A stretch of 64,000 nucleotides of DNA, from the NCBI GenBank assembly GCA_008360975.2, contig VLJF02000033.1, positions 3,224,001-3,288,000 on the forward strand. The letters run 5' to 3'. This DNA is from Lichenostomus cassidix (lineage: Eukaryota > Chordata > Aves > Passeriformes > Meliphagidae). Position 1 is the first letter of the stretch, and each line of letters begins with the position of its first letter. Shown here piece by piece: positions 29,062-40,467 of the stretch. A program made the position numbers and the translations under genes. The notes beneath the pieces were generated by a model. It made no database searches, was not told the DNA's origin, and saw only the letters and a list, made by a program, of their open reading frames with translations.

Positions 29062-29169
29062 GGTGACCTGCAGGAGCTGCTGCTGTTTCCCGGCTCAGCT
29101 GCTCCCCCTGGCGGCCAATGTGGGATTTGCTCCGAATTTGGGGAGAAGAGAAATCCGGAGAGGATCGAG
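29062..29169 (+). CDS. COL11A2: COL11A2 exon at the end of the N-terminal TSPN region
   Basis: A 108-bp, phase-0 exon with acceptor TTTCCCAG and donor GTGAGG. It encodes GDLQELLLFPGSAAPPGGQC, then GICSEFGEKRNPERIE. The GD-V/L-Q-x-L-x-x-x-P motif matches the C-terminal edge of the laminin-G-like TSPN domain of type V/XI chains (GDVQQL..VPG in remembered COL11A2), followed by the start of the variable region. It is not helical. It is the only one of four tandem copies with a donor, so I take it as the functional exon. Which upstream acceptor is used cannot be told from sequence alone. Confidence 0.82.
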
Positions 29170-32100
29170 GTGAGGAGAAACCAAATTTGGGATAAACCGA
29201 AATTTGGGATAATCCGGAATTTGGGATAAACCTGAATTTGGGATAAACCGGAATTTGGGATAAACCGGGATTTGGGACCTGAATTTTGGGATATTGAAAT
29301 TTGGGACCTGAAATTTGGGTTTATCCCGAAATTTGGGACCCAAAATTTGGGATAACCCAGAATTTGGGACCTCAGAATTTGGGATATTGAAATTTGGGAA
29401 TCTGAAATTTGGGGATAAACTGGAATTTGGGACCTTAAATTTGGGATAACCCAGAATTTGGGACCCAAAATTTGGGGATAACCCAGAATTTGGGACCTCA
29501 GAATTCGGGACATCAAAATTTGGGCTAACCCGGAATTTGGGACATCAAAATTTGGGACCCAAAATTTGGGGATAACCCAAAATTTGGCGATATCTCAGAA
29601 TTTGGGACATTGAAATTTGGGAACCTGAAATTTGGGATCCCAAAATTTGGGACATCGAAATTTGGGTATACCCCAGAATTTGGGACCTTAAAATTTGGGT
29701 TTATCCCAAAATTTGGGACCCGAAATTTGGGATAACCCGGAATTTGGGACCTGAAATTTGGGATAGCATGGAATTTGGGAGGTGAAATTTGGGAAACCCA
29801 AATTTGGGGACCTGAAATTTGGGGACAACCCAGAATTTGGGACCTTAAAATTTGGGATATTGAAATTTGGGACCCAAAATTTGGGGATAACCCAGAATTT
29901 GGGACCTCAAAATTTGGGTTTATCCCAAAATTTGGGACCCAAAATTTGGGATAGCATGGAATTTGGGACCTCAGAATTTGGGATATCGAAATTTGGGGCA
30001 TCGAAATTTGGGACCTGAAATTTGGGGATAATCCGGAATTTGGGACCCAAAATTTGGGATAATCTGCAATTTGGGACCTCAGAATTTGGGACATCTAAAT
30101 TCAGGGATAACCCGGAATTTGGGACCTGAAATTTGGGATAACCCAGAATTTGGAACCCCAAAATTTGGGATAACCCAAAATTTGAGACATTGAAATTCGT
30201 GACAACAAAATTTGGGACCCAAAATTTGGGATAACCCAGAATTTGGGACTTTAAAATTTGGGAAATCCATATTTGGGGACCTGAAATTTGGGGACAACCC
30301 AGAATTTGGGACCTTAAAATTTGGGATATCGAAATTTGGGACCCGAAATTTGGGGATAACCTGAAAATTTGGGACCTGAAATTTGGGATAACCCAAAATT
30401 TGAGACATTGAAATTTGGGACCCCAAAATATGTGGATAACCCGAAATTTGGGACCTTAAAATTTGGGAAAACTAAATTTGGGAATACTCTGAAATTTGGG
30501 GATAATCCAGAAATTTGGGACCTCAAAATTTGGGATAACCTGAAAATTTGGGGATAACCTGGAAATTTGGGATCTCAAAATTTGGGACATCAAAATTTGG
30601 GACACCGAAATTTGGGGATAATCCGGAATTAGGGACATCAAAATTTGGGAACTCAGAATTTGGGTTTATCCCGAAATTTGGGGTCTAAAAATTTGGGATA
30701 ACCCAGAAATTTGGGAGGAGGGAAATTGGGGAGGGCAAAGAAATGGGAGAGGGAAACCAAATTTGGGACCCGAAATTTGAGGATATCCTGAAATTTGGGA
30801 CCTCAAAATTTGGGACCCAGAATTTGGGACCTCAAAATTTGGGATATAGAAATTTGGGACCTGAAATTTGGGGAGACCCCGAAATTTGAGATCTCAAAAT
30901 TTGGGGATAACCCTGAATTTGGAACATCAAAATTTGGGAAACCCAAATTTTGGGGACCTGAAATTTGGGGATAACCCGGAAATTTGGGACCTCGGAATTT
31001 GGGACATCAAAATTTGGGACAACCCGGAATTTGGGATCCCAAAATTTAGGGATAACCTGAAATTTGGGATCCCAAAATTTGGGGATAACCCGGAATTTGG
31101 GATCCCAAAATTTGGTGGGACCCAGAAATTTGGGGGGAGGGAGAAGGGGGGATTTGGGGATCCCAAAATTTGGGGGGGATGTGACCCAAAAATGGAGGGA
31201 ACCCAAAATTTGGGACCCAGAAATTTGGGGGAGGAGCGTTTAGGGGACCCCAAAATTTGGGGGGGGAAAGGCAAAAAAATGGGATCCAAAATTTGGGGGA
31301 ACCTTAAAATTTGGGGAGGGCAAAATTTCGGGGTTTTTCACCCAAATTTTGGGTTTTCCCCCCCCTTATTTTGGGGTTTTCCCACAAATTTTGGGCGTTT
31401 CCCTCCAAATTTTGGGATTTTTTTCTCTAAATTTTGGGGATTTTCCTCCAAATGTTGGGGTTTTTCCCCCAAATTTTGGGGTCTTTTCTCCAAATTTTGG
31501 AGTTTTTCACCCAAATTTTGGGATTTTTCTCCTCATTTTAGGATTTTTCACCCAAATTTTTTGGTTTTCGCCCAAATTTTGGGGGTTTTCCTCCAAATTT
31601 TGGTGTTTTTCACCCAAATTTTGGGGACTTTTTTGCCATATTTGGGGTTTTTCACCCAAATTTTGGGCGTTTTCACCCTAATTTTGGGGTTTTTTCACCC
31701 ACATTTTATTTTTTTCCCCCAAATTTTGGGATTTTTTCCCCCAAATTTTGGGGGGTTTTTCTCCAAATTTTGGGATTTTCCCCCCAAATTTTGGTGTTTT
31801 CTCCCCAAATTTTGGGGTTTCCCTCTGAATTTCTTGGGTTTTCCCCAAATTTGGGGGGTTTTCCTCCAAATTTTGGGGGGTTTTGCCCAAATTTTGGAGT
31901 TTCTCATCCCTATTTTGGGGCTTTTCCCCCGAAATTTGGGGATTTTTCACCCAAATTTTGGAGTTTTTCACCTAAATTTTGGAGTTTGTCAGCAAATTTT
32001 GGGGGTTTTCACCTAAATTTTGGGGTTTTTCACACAAATTTTGGTGTTTCTTCCCTAAATTTTGGGATTTTTTTCCCCCCAAATTTTGGGTTTTCTGCCC

Positions 32101-32779
32101 AAATCTTGGGGATTTCCCTCCAAATTTCTTGGTTTTCCCCCAAATTTTGGGGGGTTTTCTCCAAATTTTAGGATTTTTCCCCCAAATTTTGGGGGTTTTT
32201 CTCCAAATTTTGGAGTTTTCCCCCCAAATTTTGGGTTTTTTTCCCCCAAATTTTGGGGTTTCTTCCCTAAATTTTGGGACTTTTCTCCCAATTTTGGGTT
32301 TTTCCTCCAAATTTGGGATTTTTCTTCCAAATTTTTGCATTTTTCTTCCAAATTTTGGCATTTTTCTCCAAATTTTGGGGTTTTTCACCCAAGTTTCTTG
32401 GTTTTTCCCCAAATTTTGGGATTTTCTTCCCCAAATTTTTGGGATTTTTTTCCCTAAACTCTGGGATTTTTCACCCAAATTTTGGAGTTTTCCCCCCAAA
32501 ATTTTGAGGTTTTTCACCCAAATTTTGGAGTTTTCCCCCCAAATTTTGGGATTTTTCACCCAAATTTTGGAGTTTTTTCCCCAAATTTTGGGTTTTTCCC
32601 CCAAATTTTGGGATTTTTTCCCCAATTTTTGGGATTTTTTCCCCAAATTTTGGAGTTTTTCACCCAAATTTTGGAGTTTTTTCACCCAAATTTCTTGGTT
32701 TTTTCCCCAAATTTTGGGATTTTTCCCCAATTTTTGGGATTTTCCCCCCAAATTTTGTTTTTTTTTCCCCAATTCCCAG
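29170..32779 (+). repeat. intron, GGGACCTGAAATTTGGGATAACCC and CCAAATTTTGGGGTTTTTC arrays
   Basis: Two families meet near 31300. From 29190 to about 31300 units are GAATTTGGGACCTGAAATTT with GGGATAACCC spacers. From 31320 to 32770 units are TTTTTCACCCAAATTTTGGG. Both are rich in the self-complementary AAATTT core. Long open frames on either strand are repeat products. Confidence 0.87.
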
Positions 32780-32863
32780 CGCATGCAGAGCACAGCTCCA
32801 GCCCAGCCCGGATTTGGGGATCTCAGAATTTTGGGACAAAATTTCGGCAGCAGCTTCCGGCAG
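32780..32863 (+). CDS. COL11A2: candidate COL11A2 variable-region exon
   Basis: An 84-bp candidate exon in unique, non-repeat sequence. The acceptor is a long T/C tract ending CCCAATTCCCAG, and the donor is CAG followed by GTAGGG. Phase 0 at both ends gives RMQSTAPAQPGFGDLRILGQ, then NFGSSFRQ, 28 residues, open throughout. It is not collagenous, as expected for the poorly conserved, alternatively spliced variable region between TSPN and the minor helix. I cannot match it to a specific known exon. Position, splice sites, phase and lack of repetition support it. Confidence 0.6.
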
Positions 32864-34234
32864 GTAGGGGGAGGGGAGATCCCAAAATCACCCCAAAATT
32901 ATCCCAAAATCCCAAAAATCAACCCAAAATCACCCCAAAATTATCCCAAAATCACCCCAAAATCACTTCGGGACCCCAAAAGCACCCCAAAATCCCAAAA
33001 ATCACCCCAAAATCACCTCAGGACCCCAAAAATTAACCCCAAAATCACCCCTGGGATCCCAAAGTTATCCCAAAATCAACCCTGGGATCTCAAAATCACC
33101 CCAAAATCGCCCTCGGGACCCCAAAAATAACCCCAAAATCCCAAAAATTAACCCTAAAATCACCTCTGGGATCCCAAAATTACCCCAAAATCACCTCGGG
33201 ACCCCAAAATTATCCCAAAATCCTTCCCCAAGTCACCCTGGGATCCCAAAAATCAACCCAAAAATGATCCCTGGGAGCCCAAAATTATCCCAAAATCAGC
33301 CCTGGGTTGCCAAAAATTACCCCTGGGACCCCAAATAAAATCCCAAAATCATCTGGAATCCCAAAAATTACCCCAAAGTCACCTCGGGACCCCAAAAATC
33401 AACCCTAAAATCCCAAAATCCTTCCCGAAGTCACCCTGGGATCCCAAAAATTACCCCAAAATCCACCCTTTTAGCCAAAATCGCCCCCAAAATCACTTTT
33501 GGGATCCCAAAACCAACCCCAAAACCCCAAAATCATCTCCAAATCTTCCCGGGACCCAAAAATCACCCCAAATTCCCCTGGGATCCCCAAAAATTCCATT
33601 CCAAAACCCCAAATCTTCCCAAAATCCCCAAAATCTTCCTGGGATCCCCAAAAATCCTCCCAAAAAACCCCCAACATCCCCCAAATTTCCCCAAATTCCC
33701 CCAAATTTCTCCCAAATTTCCCCAAAATTCCCCAAATTCCCCCCAAATTTCCCCCAAATCCTTGAAATTTTCCCCAAAACCTCCCTAGGATCCCAAATTC
33801 TCCCAAAATCCCCAAATTTCATCCAAATTTTCCCAAAATCTCCCAAATTCTCCCCAAATCCCCAAATTTCCCCAAATTTCCCCAAATTTCCCCAAATTTC
33901 CCCAAATTCTCCAAATTCCAATCCCAAATTTCCCCAAATCCCCCAAGATCCCCCAAATTTCCCCAAATTCCCCAAATTCTCCCCAAATTCCCCAAATTTT
34001 CCCAAAATCCCCAAATTTTGATCCAAATTTTCCCCAAATCCCCCAAATTTTCCCCCAAAACCTCAAATTTCCCCAAATCCTCCCTTACAATCCCCCAAAA
34101 CTCCCCAAATTCTCCCCAAATTTCCCCCAAAATCCTTTTCTTTCCCCCAAATCCCCAAAATTTCCCCCAAATCCCCAAATTTCCCCCAAATTTCCCCAAA
34201 ATCCCCAAATTTTTGGTTCCATTTTCCCCCTCAG
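32864..34234 (+). repeat. intron, CCCTGGGATCCCAAAAATTACCCC and CCCCAAATTTCCCC minisatellites
   Basis: From 32880 to about 33650 units contain ACCCTGGGATCCCAAAA or TCGGGACCCCAAAA. After that it is simpler CCCCAAATTTCCCC. No exon seen. Confidence 0.85.
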
Positions 34235-34285
34235 GCCCCGCGAGGCTCCAAGGGGGAGAAAGGAGAAGCTGCAGTGCTGGAGCCG
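34235..34285 (+). CDS. COL11A2: COL11A2 exon APRGSKGEKGEAAVLEP
   Basis: A 51-bp, phase-0 exon with acceptor TTCCCCCTCAG and donor GTGAGT. It encodes APRGSKGEKGEAAVLEP. The KGEKGE.AVLEP sequence followed by GMLVEG in the next exon is the strongest signature separating COL11A2 from its paralogues (COL5A3, as I recall, has KGEPAVIEKGQQFEG). It marks the junction of the variable region and the minor helix. Confidence 0.94.
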
Positions 34286-37200
34286 GTGAGTGGCAGAGAA
34301 ATACCCAAAAATACCCCAAAATCACCCAAAAAATACCCAAAAACCATCAGGAAATCAGCCTGGGAGTTAATGGGAAATAGTCCGAAAAAATACCCCAAAA
34401 ATAACCCAAAAAAGCCCAAAAATACCCCAAAAAATACCCCAAAAATACCCCAAAATCAGCCCCAAAATACCCCAAAATCACCCCAAAAATACCCCAAAAT
34501 CAGCCCCAAAATACCCAAAAAATACCTAAAAACCATCAGGAAATCAGCCTGGAAATGTCTGGGGAATAGCCTGAAAAAATCCTGAGAAAATAACCCAAAA
34601 AAGCCAAAAAATACCCCAAAAATTCCCCAAAAAATACTCCAAAAATACCTCAAAAATACCCAAAACCAGCCCAAAAAATACCCCAAAACCAGCCCAAAAA
34701 CCAGCCCAAAATTAGCCCGAAAAAAGCCCAAAAATCACCCAAAAACCATCAGGAAATCAGCCTGGAAGTTTCCAAAAAAAAAACCCCAAGAAAATAGAGC
34801 CAAAAAACCCCCAAAAACCCCAAATTCACCCCAAAAACCCTCAGAAAGCAGCTGAAAATTCACCCCAAAATCATCCTAAAATCAGCCCAAAAATACCCCA
34901 AAATACCCAAAAATACCCTAAAACCATCAGGAAATCAGCCTGGGAGTGTCTGGGAAATAACCTAAAAAACCCTGAGAAAATAACCCCAAAACCATCCAAA
35001 AATACCCCAAAATCACCCCAAAAAAACCCTAAAAAACCCCCAAAATTATCCCAAAATCATCCCAAAAATTATCCCAAAAATACCCAAAAATCATCCCCAA
35101 AAAAACCCCAAAATCATCCCACAAAACCCCAAAAAATACCCCAAAATCAGCCCCAAAATAGCCAAAATCACCCAAAAACCATCAGGAAATCACCGTGGAA
35201 CTTCCTGGAAAATAGCCTGAAAAACCCTGAGAAAATAGAGCCAAAAAACCCCCAAAATACCCCAAAAATACCCCAAAATCACCCCAAAACCGGCCCAAAA
35301 ATAGCCCAAAATAACCCCCAAAAAACCCCTAAAAAACCAGCCAAAAATACCCCAAAAAATCACCCCAAAATTACCCCAAAATCATCCCAAAACCAGCACA
35401 AAAATACCCAAAAAATTCCCCAAAAACCATCAGGAAATCAGCCTGGGAGTGTCTGGGAAATAGTCAGAAAAAATCTGGAGAAAGTAACCCCAAAAATACC
35501 CAAAAAAATACCCCAAAAATTCCCCAAAAAATACCCCAAAAACACCCAAAACCAGCCCAAAAAATACCCCAAAAATACCCCAAAATCAGCCCAAAATCAG
35601 CCCAAAAATACCCCAAAACCAGCCCAAAAACACACCAAAATCACCCCCAAAAAAACCCCTAAAAAACCCCAAAATTATCCCAAAATCATCCCAAAATCAC
35701 CCCAAAAAATACCCTAAAATCTGCCCAAAAATACCCCAAAAATATCCTAAAAACCATCGGGAAATCAGCCTGGAAATGTCTGGGAAATAGCCTGAAAAGA
35801 TCTGGAGAAAGTAACCCAAAAACCAAAAAATACCCCAAAAATACCCCAAAATACCCCAAAAATATCCAAAATACCCCAAAATCATCCCCAAAATCATCCT
35901 GAAATCAGTCCAAAAATACCCCAAAACCAGTCCAAAAATACCCAAAATCACCCCCAAAAAAACCCTAAAAGACCCCAAAATTACACGAAAATCACCCCAA
36001 AACCAGCACAAAAATACCCAAAAAATTCCCCAAAAACCATCAGGAAATCAGCCTGGAAGTGTCTGGGAAAGAGCCTGAAAAGAATCCGGAGAAAATAACC
36101 CCAAAAAACCCCAAAAATACCCCAAAATCACCCCAAAAATACCCCAAAACCAGCCAAAAAAATACCCCAAAATCATCCCAAAAATACCCAAAATCACCCC
36201 CCAAAAAAACCCTAAAAATACCCCAAAATCACCCCAAAAAATACCCTAAAATCAGCCCAAAAATACCCCAAAAATATCCTAAAAACCATCAGGAAATCAG
36301 CCTGGAAGTGTCTGGGAAATAGCCTGAAAAACCCTGAGAAAATAACCCAAAAAACCCCAAAAATACCCCAAAATCACCCCAAAAAATACCCCAAAAATAC
36401 ACCAAAATCATCCCAAAATCATCCCAAAAATCACCCCAAAAATACCCAAAAATCATCCCCCAAAAAACCCCAAAATCATCCCACAAAACCCCAAAAAATA
36501 TCCCAAAATCAGCCCCAAAATAGCCAAAATCACCCAAAAACCATCAGGAAATCACTGTGGAAACCCTGAGAAAATAGAGCCAAAAAACCCCCAAAATACC
36601 CCAAAAATACCCCAAAACCAGCCAAAAAACCAGCCCAAAATCACCCCAAAAATCACCCCAAAATCACCCCAAAACCCCCAAAAAATACCCCAAAATCACC
36701 CCAAAATCATCCCAAAATCAGCCCAAAATCAGCCCAAAAATACCCCAAAATCAGCCCAAAAAACACCCTGAAAAAAGAGCTCCAAAATTCTCCCAAAACA
36801 CCCCAAAAAACCCCCCAAAACACCCCAAAATCCCCCAAATCCACCCCAAAAACCCCAAAATCATCCAAAATCTCCCAAAACCCAAACCACCTCAAACCAA
36901 CCCCAAATTCTCCAAAAACCCCAAAATTCGCTCCAAATCCCAAAATCCTCTCCAAAATCCCACCAAACCACCTGAAATCTCCAAACCCCCCAAAATTTCC
37001 CCAAAATTTCCCCAAAATTTCCCAAAATTCCCCAAAATTCAGCCAAAATCATCCCAAAAATTTGAAAACTCCCCAAAATCCCCCAAAATTCCCCAAAAAT
37101 CCCCAAATTCCCAAAAATTCCCTCCGAATCCCCAAAATCTCCCAAAATTCACCCCAAATCCCCCAAAATTCCCCAAATTCACCCAAATTCCCCAAAATCT

Positions 37201-37660
37201 CCCCCAAAACTCCCCAAAATTCCCCAAAAATCTCCCAAAACTCCCCAAATTCCCCCAAAACACCCCAAATTTACCAAAAATCCCCCAAAATTTCCCCAAA
37301 AATCCCCCAAATATCCCCAAAATTCTCCCAAAATCTCCCAAATCCATCCCAAAAATCCCCCAAATCCACCCCAAAATCCCCAAAATTCACTCCAAATCCC
37401 CAAAATCCCCCAAAATTCCACCCAAATCCCCCAAATCACCCAAAATCCCCCAAATTTCCCCAAAATTTACTCCAAATCCCCTAAATTACCCTAAATCCCC
37501 AAAAATTACCCCCAAATCCCCAAAATCTCCAAAATTTCCCCAAATTCTCCTAAAATCCCCCAGATTTCCTCTAAAATTCCCCAAAAATCCCCCAAAATCT
37601 CCCCAAATTCCCCCAAAAAATCCCAAATTTCAGTTTCTAACCCATTTTTTTCTCTCCCAG
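34286..37660 (+). repeat. intron, CCATCAGGAAATCAGCCTGG higher-order repeat
   Basis: A CCCCAAAAATACCCC background is interrupted by a longer element, CCATCAGGAAATCAGCCTGG followed by GTCTGGGAAATAGCCTGAAA. It occurs near 34345, 34531, 34746, 34923, 35170, 35428, 35754, 36037, 36287 and 36539. From about 36800 to 37620 it becomes CCCCAAAATTCCCC. No exon seen. Confidence 0.86.
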
Positions 37661-37702
37661 GGAATGTTGGTCGAAGGTCCTCCTGGCCCGGAAGGTCCTG
37701 CG
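37661..37702 (+). CDS. COL11A2: COL11A2 minor-helix exon GMLVEGPPGPEGPA
   Basis: A 42-bp, phase-0 exon with acceptor TTTTTTTCTCTCCCAG and donor GTAAGA. It encodes GMLVEGPPGPEGPA, identical to the mammalian COL11A2 segment as I remember it. It begins the minor triple helix with the first Gly-X-Y triplets after the GMLVE lead-in. Confidence 0.95.
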
Positions 37703-40404
37703 GTAAGAAACCCCAAAATCCCCCAAATTTTAGGAAAATTTTGGGAATTTTGGGGAATTTCGGAGTCTTGAGATTCCCTGGCATCCCAAAAATTAAAAAA
37801 AATCCCAAAATATCCCAAATTTTGGGAAATTTTTGGGAATTTTGGGGAATTTCGGAGTCCCGAGATTCCCTGGAATCCCAAAAATTAAAAAAAATCCCAA
37901 AATACCCCAAATTTTTGGGAAATTTTTGGGAATTTTGGGGAATTTTGGAGCCCTGAGATTCCCTGGAATCCCCGAAATCCCCAAAAATCCCAAAAATCCC
38001 CCAAATTTTGGGAAATTTTGGGGAATTTTGGGGAATTTTGGGGAATTTTGGAGTCCTGAGATTCCCTGGAATCCCAAAAATTAAAAAAAATCCCAAAAAC
38101 ACCCCAAATTTTGGGGAATTCTTTTGGAATTTTTTGGAATTTCGGAGCCCTGAGATTCCCTGGAATCCTCGAAATTCCCAAATTTCCCGAAACTTCCCAA
38201 ATTTTGGAAAATTTTTGGGGGATTTTGGGGAATTTCAGAGCCTTGAGATTCCCTGGAATCTCTGAAATCCCCAAAAATTCGCAAAACTTCCCAAATTTTG
38301 GGACATTTTTTGGGGATTTTGGGGATTTTCGGAGATGCAAGACTCCCAGGAATCCCCAAAATTCCCAAAAAATCCCAAAATACCCCAAATTTTGGGGATT
38401 TCAGGGAATTTCAGAGCCTTGAGATCCACAGGAATCCCCGAAATTCCCCAAAATCCCAGAAATTCCCTAAATTTTTGGGAAATTTTTGGGAATTTTGGGG
38501 AATTTCGGGGAATTTCGGAGTCCTGAGATCCCCAGGAATCCCTGAAATGCCCGAAAATCTCAAAAAACACCCCAAATTTTGGGAAATTTTGGGGAAATTT
38601 TTGGAATTTGGGAGTCTTGAGATTCCCTGGAATCCCCGAAATCCCCAAATTTCCCAAAACGTCCCAAATTTTGGGACATTTTTTGGGAATTTTGGGGAAT
38701 TTCAGAGTCCCGAGATACCCAGCAATGCCTGAAATCCCCAAAAATCTCAAAAATACCCAAATTTTGGGGAATTTTGGGGGAATTTTTGGGATTTTGGGAG
38801 TCCTGAGATTCCCTGGAATTCCCCAAAATCCCCAAATTTCCCAAAACTTCCCAAATTTTGGGACATTTTTTGGGGATTTTTGGGATTTTGGGAGTTGCAA
38901 GACTCCCAGGAATCCCCAAAATTCCCAAAATTCCCAAAAATACCCCAAATTTTGGGGAAATTTTTTGGAATTTCAGAGTCCCAAGATTCCCTGCAATTCC
39001 CAAAATTCCCCAAAATATCCCAAATTTTGGGGAATTCTTTTGGAATTTTTTTGAATTTCGGAGCCCTGAGATTCCCTGGAATCCTCAAAATCCCCAAAAA
39101 TACCCCAAATTTTGGGAAATTTTTTTTGATTTTGGGGAATTTCAGAGTCCTGAGATCCCCAGGAATCCCCCAAACCCCAAAATTTTCCCAAAATTTTGGA
39201 AAATTTTTGGGAATTTTGGGAATTTCAAAGCCTCGAGATTCCCAGAAATGCCTGAAATCCCCAAAAATCTCAAAAATACTCAAATTTTGGGGAATTTTTG
39301 GGAATTTTGGGGCATTTTGGAGCCCTGAGATTCCCTGGAATTCCCCAAAATACCCAAATTTCCCAAAACTTCCCAAATTTTGGGACATTTTTTGGGGATT
39401 TTTGGGATTTTCGGAGATGCAAGACTCCCAGGAATCCCCAAAATTCCCAAAAAATCCCAAAATACCCCAAATTTTGGGGATTTCAGGGAATTTCAGAGCC
39501 TTGAGATCCACAGGAATCCCCGAGATTCCCAAAAATCCCAGAAATTCCCTAAATTTTTGGGAAATTTTTGGGAATTTTGGGGAATTTCGGGGAATTTCAG
39601 AGTCCTGAGATCCCCAGGAATCCCTGAAATCCCCGAAAATCAAAAAAATACCCCAAATTTTTGGGAAATTTTGGGGAAATTTTTGGAATTTGGGAGTCTT
39701 GAGATTCCCTGGAATCCCCAAAATCCCCAAAACTTCCCAAATTTTGGGACATTTTTTGGGAATTTTGGGGAATTTCAGAGTCCTGAGTTACCCAGGAATG
39801 CTTGAAATCCCCAAAAATCTCAAAAATACCCCAAATTTTGGGGAATTTTGGGGAAATTTTTGGGATTTTGGGAGTCTTGAGATTCCCTGGAATTCCCCAA
39901 AATCCCCAAATTTCCCAAAACTTCCCAAATTTTGGGACATTTTTTGGGGATTTTGGGAGTTGCAAGACTCCCAGGAATCCCCAAAATTCCCAAAATTCCC
40001 AAAAATACCCCAAATTTTGGGGAAATTTTTGGAATTTGGGAGTCCTGAGATTCCCTGGAATCCCTGAAATTCCCAAAAATCAAAAAAATTTCCCAAATTT
40101 TGGGGAATTTTTGGGAATTTTGGGGCATTTTGGAGCCCTGAGATTCCCTGGAATTCCCCAAAATCCCCAAAATCCCCAAAACTTCCCAAATTTTGGGACA
40201 TTTTTTGGGAATTTTGGGGAATTTCAGAGTCCCGAGATACCCAGGAATGCCTGAAATCCCCAAAAATCTCAAAAACACCCCAAATTTTGGGGAATTTTGG
40301 GGGAATTTTTGGGATTTTGGGAGTCCTGAGATCCCCTGGAATCCCCAAAATTCCCCAAAATCCCCAAATTTCCCCAAAATTTCCCCAAATTTTCCCAAAT
40401 TCAG
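37703..40404 (+). repeat. intron, ~95-bp GAGATTCCCTGGAATCCCC higher-order array
   Basis: Units of roughly 95 bp repeated about 27 times. Each has a half CCCCAAATTTTGGGAAATTT, then GGGGAATTTCGGAGTCCTGA, then GATTCCCTGGAATCCCC. Each unit is nearly self-complementary (C-rich half against G-rich half), so long hairpins are possible. Confidence 0.88.
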
Positions 40405-40467
40405 GGGCTGTCAGGACCTCCCGGAACTCAAGGACCTCCAGGAGCACCAGGAGAGCCTGGAGAGAGG
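40405..40467 (+). CDS. COL11A2: COL11A2 minor-helix exon (GLSGPPGTQG...GEPGER)
   Basis: A 63-bp, phase-0 exon of 21 residues in seven Gly-X-Y triplets, starting GLSGPPGTQGPPG and ending APGEPGER. The acceptor is AAATTCAG and the donor GTGAGA. Length and ending match the minor-helix exon of type V/XI chains (GDPGER in remembered COL11A2). Gly-X-Y continues into the next exon. Confidence 0.93.
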
